From NCBI GenBank assembly GCA_025928435.1, contig JAICJM010000238.1, forward strand, positions 1-5,266: a DNA stretch of 5,266 nucleotides. The letters are read 5' to 3'. Of the stretch, positions 5,143 through 5,266 are shown in pieces. The translations under genes and the position numbers were made by a program. The notes beneath the pieces were generated by a model, which was not told where the DNA came from, did no database searches, and saw nothing but the letters and a program-made list of their open reading frames with translations. Positions within the stretch are counted from its first letter, which is position 1, and each line of letters opens with the position of its first letter. This stretch comes from Thermoleophilia bacterium. GTDB taxonomy: Bacteria > Actinomycetota > Thermoleophilia > Gaiellales > JAICJC01.

Positions 5143-5266
5143 CCGCGCACGTCGGCATCGGCGTTCGCGAGCGACACGATCACGTACACGGCGTCCGGCC
5201 AGAACGCCTGCTCGGCGTCCGTGCGAGACGGGAAGGCCGGCGAGCTCGTGTGCGAGTGGTAGATGC
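5091..5266 (-). CDS. JAMM/MPN+ (M67) metallopeptidase, C-terminal part, Mec-like
   Basis: Read on the minus strand, the last 57 residues of the protein are present; the start lies beyond the window. They begin IYHSHTSSPAFPSRTD, which contains the JAMM zinc-site pattern H-x-H-x7-S-x2-D complete. The upstream catalytic Glu would be outside the window. The rest, FWPDAVYVIVSLANAD then VRGYRIRDTEITEEEL, is the usual final strand region, ending at a stop in the normal place for the family. HSHT rather than HSHP, followed by PSRTD, resembles actinobacterial Mec, which releases cysteine from the sulfur-carrier protein CysO in O-phosphoserine-independent and thiocarboxylate-based cysteine synthesis. 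If so, cysO- and cysM-like genes should follow or flank it outside the window. Other M67 peptidases cannot be excluded. It converges with the HEAT gene; their open frames overlap by 52 bases, and the REP-like repeat lies just past its stop. Confidence 0.9.
   Translation of the reverse strand, partial: IYHSHTSSPAFPSRTDAEQAFWPDAVYVIVSLANADADVRGYRIRDTEITEEELITA

Overview
This 5.3 kb window is very GC-rich (about 70% or more by eye), with strong G/C at third codon positions. The promoters look actinobacterial: several genes start with ATG or GTG a few bases after a TANNNT box and have no Shine-Dalgarno sequence, which suggests leaderless transcripts. The protein types (BcrA/LanF-like ABC transporter, HisKA_3 kinase with a NarL-type regulator, Mec-like JAMM peptidase, Lrp/AsnC regulator) fit a high-GC actinobacterium, possibly of the Thermoleophilia kind. 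That placement is inference; no rRNA or other phylogenetic marker is present.

Layout. (1) Positions 38-526 (+) encode an Lrp/AsnC-family regulator. A perfect 20-bp palindrome starts 2 bases after its stop. (2) Positions 607-4151 (+) form a tight four-gene block: ABC ATPase (607-1557), ABC permease (1554-2315, ATGA overlap), membrane histidine kinase (2326-3483) and NarL/FixJ response regulator (3480-4151, GTGA overlap). The ATPase has Glu where most ABC ATPases have the Q-loop Gln, as in bacitracin and lantibiotic self-immunity exporters. The block is therefore best read as a sensing-and-export or detoxification module for a peptide or other membrane-active compound. (3) Positions 4200-5142 (+) encode a HEAT-repeat scaffold protein whose frame is broken by one base near 4416. 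(4) A compact REP-like element of two inverted 13-bp arms (5051-5083) lies at the 3' junction. (5) Positions 5091-5266 (-) hold the C-terminal end of a JAMM/MPN+ metallopeptidase that runs out of the window and resembles Mec, the CysO-cysteine peptidase.

The likely working unit is the kinase and regulator controlling the ABC pair. The kinase gene also seems to have its own promoter overlapping the permease stop codon. The Lrp regulator may act on its own gene or on the divergent surroundings; nothing in the sequence ties it firmly to the transporter. The HEAT and JAMM genes converge and look functionally unrelated to the transporter block. I found no rRNA, tRNA, CRISPR array, integrase or complete insertion sequence, and no gene-free stretch longer than about 80 bases. 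The least ordinary part is the 3' end: a frame break in the HEAT gene, a 23-bp palindrome upstream of it, and the nested palindromic repeat into which its reading frame runs.
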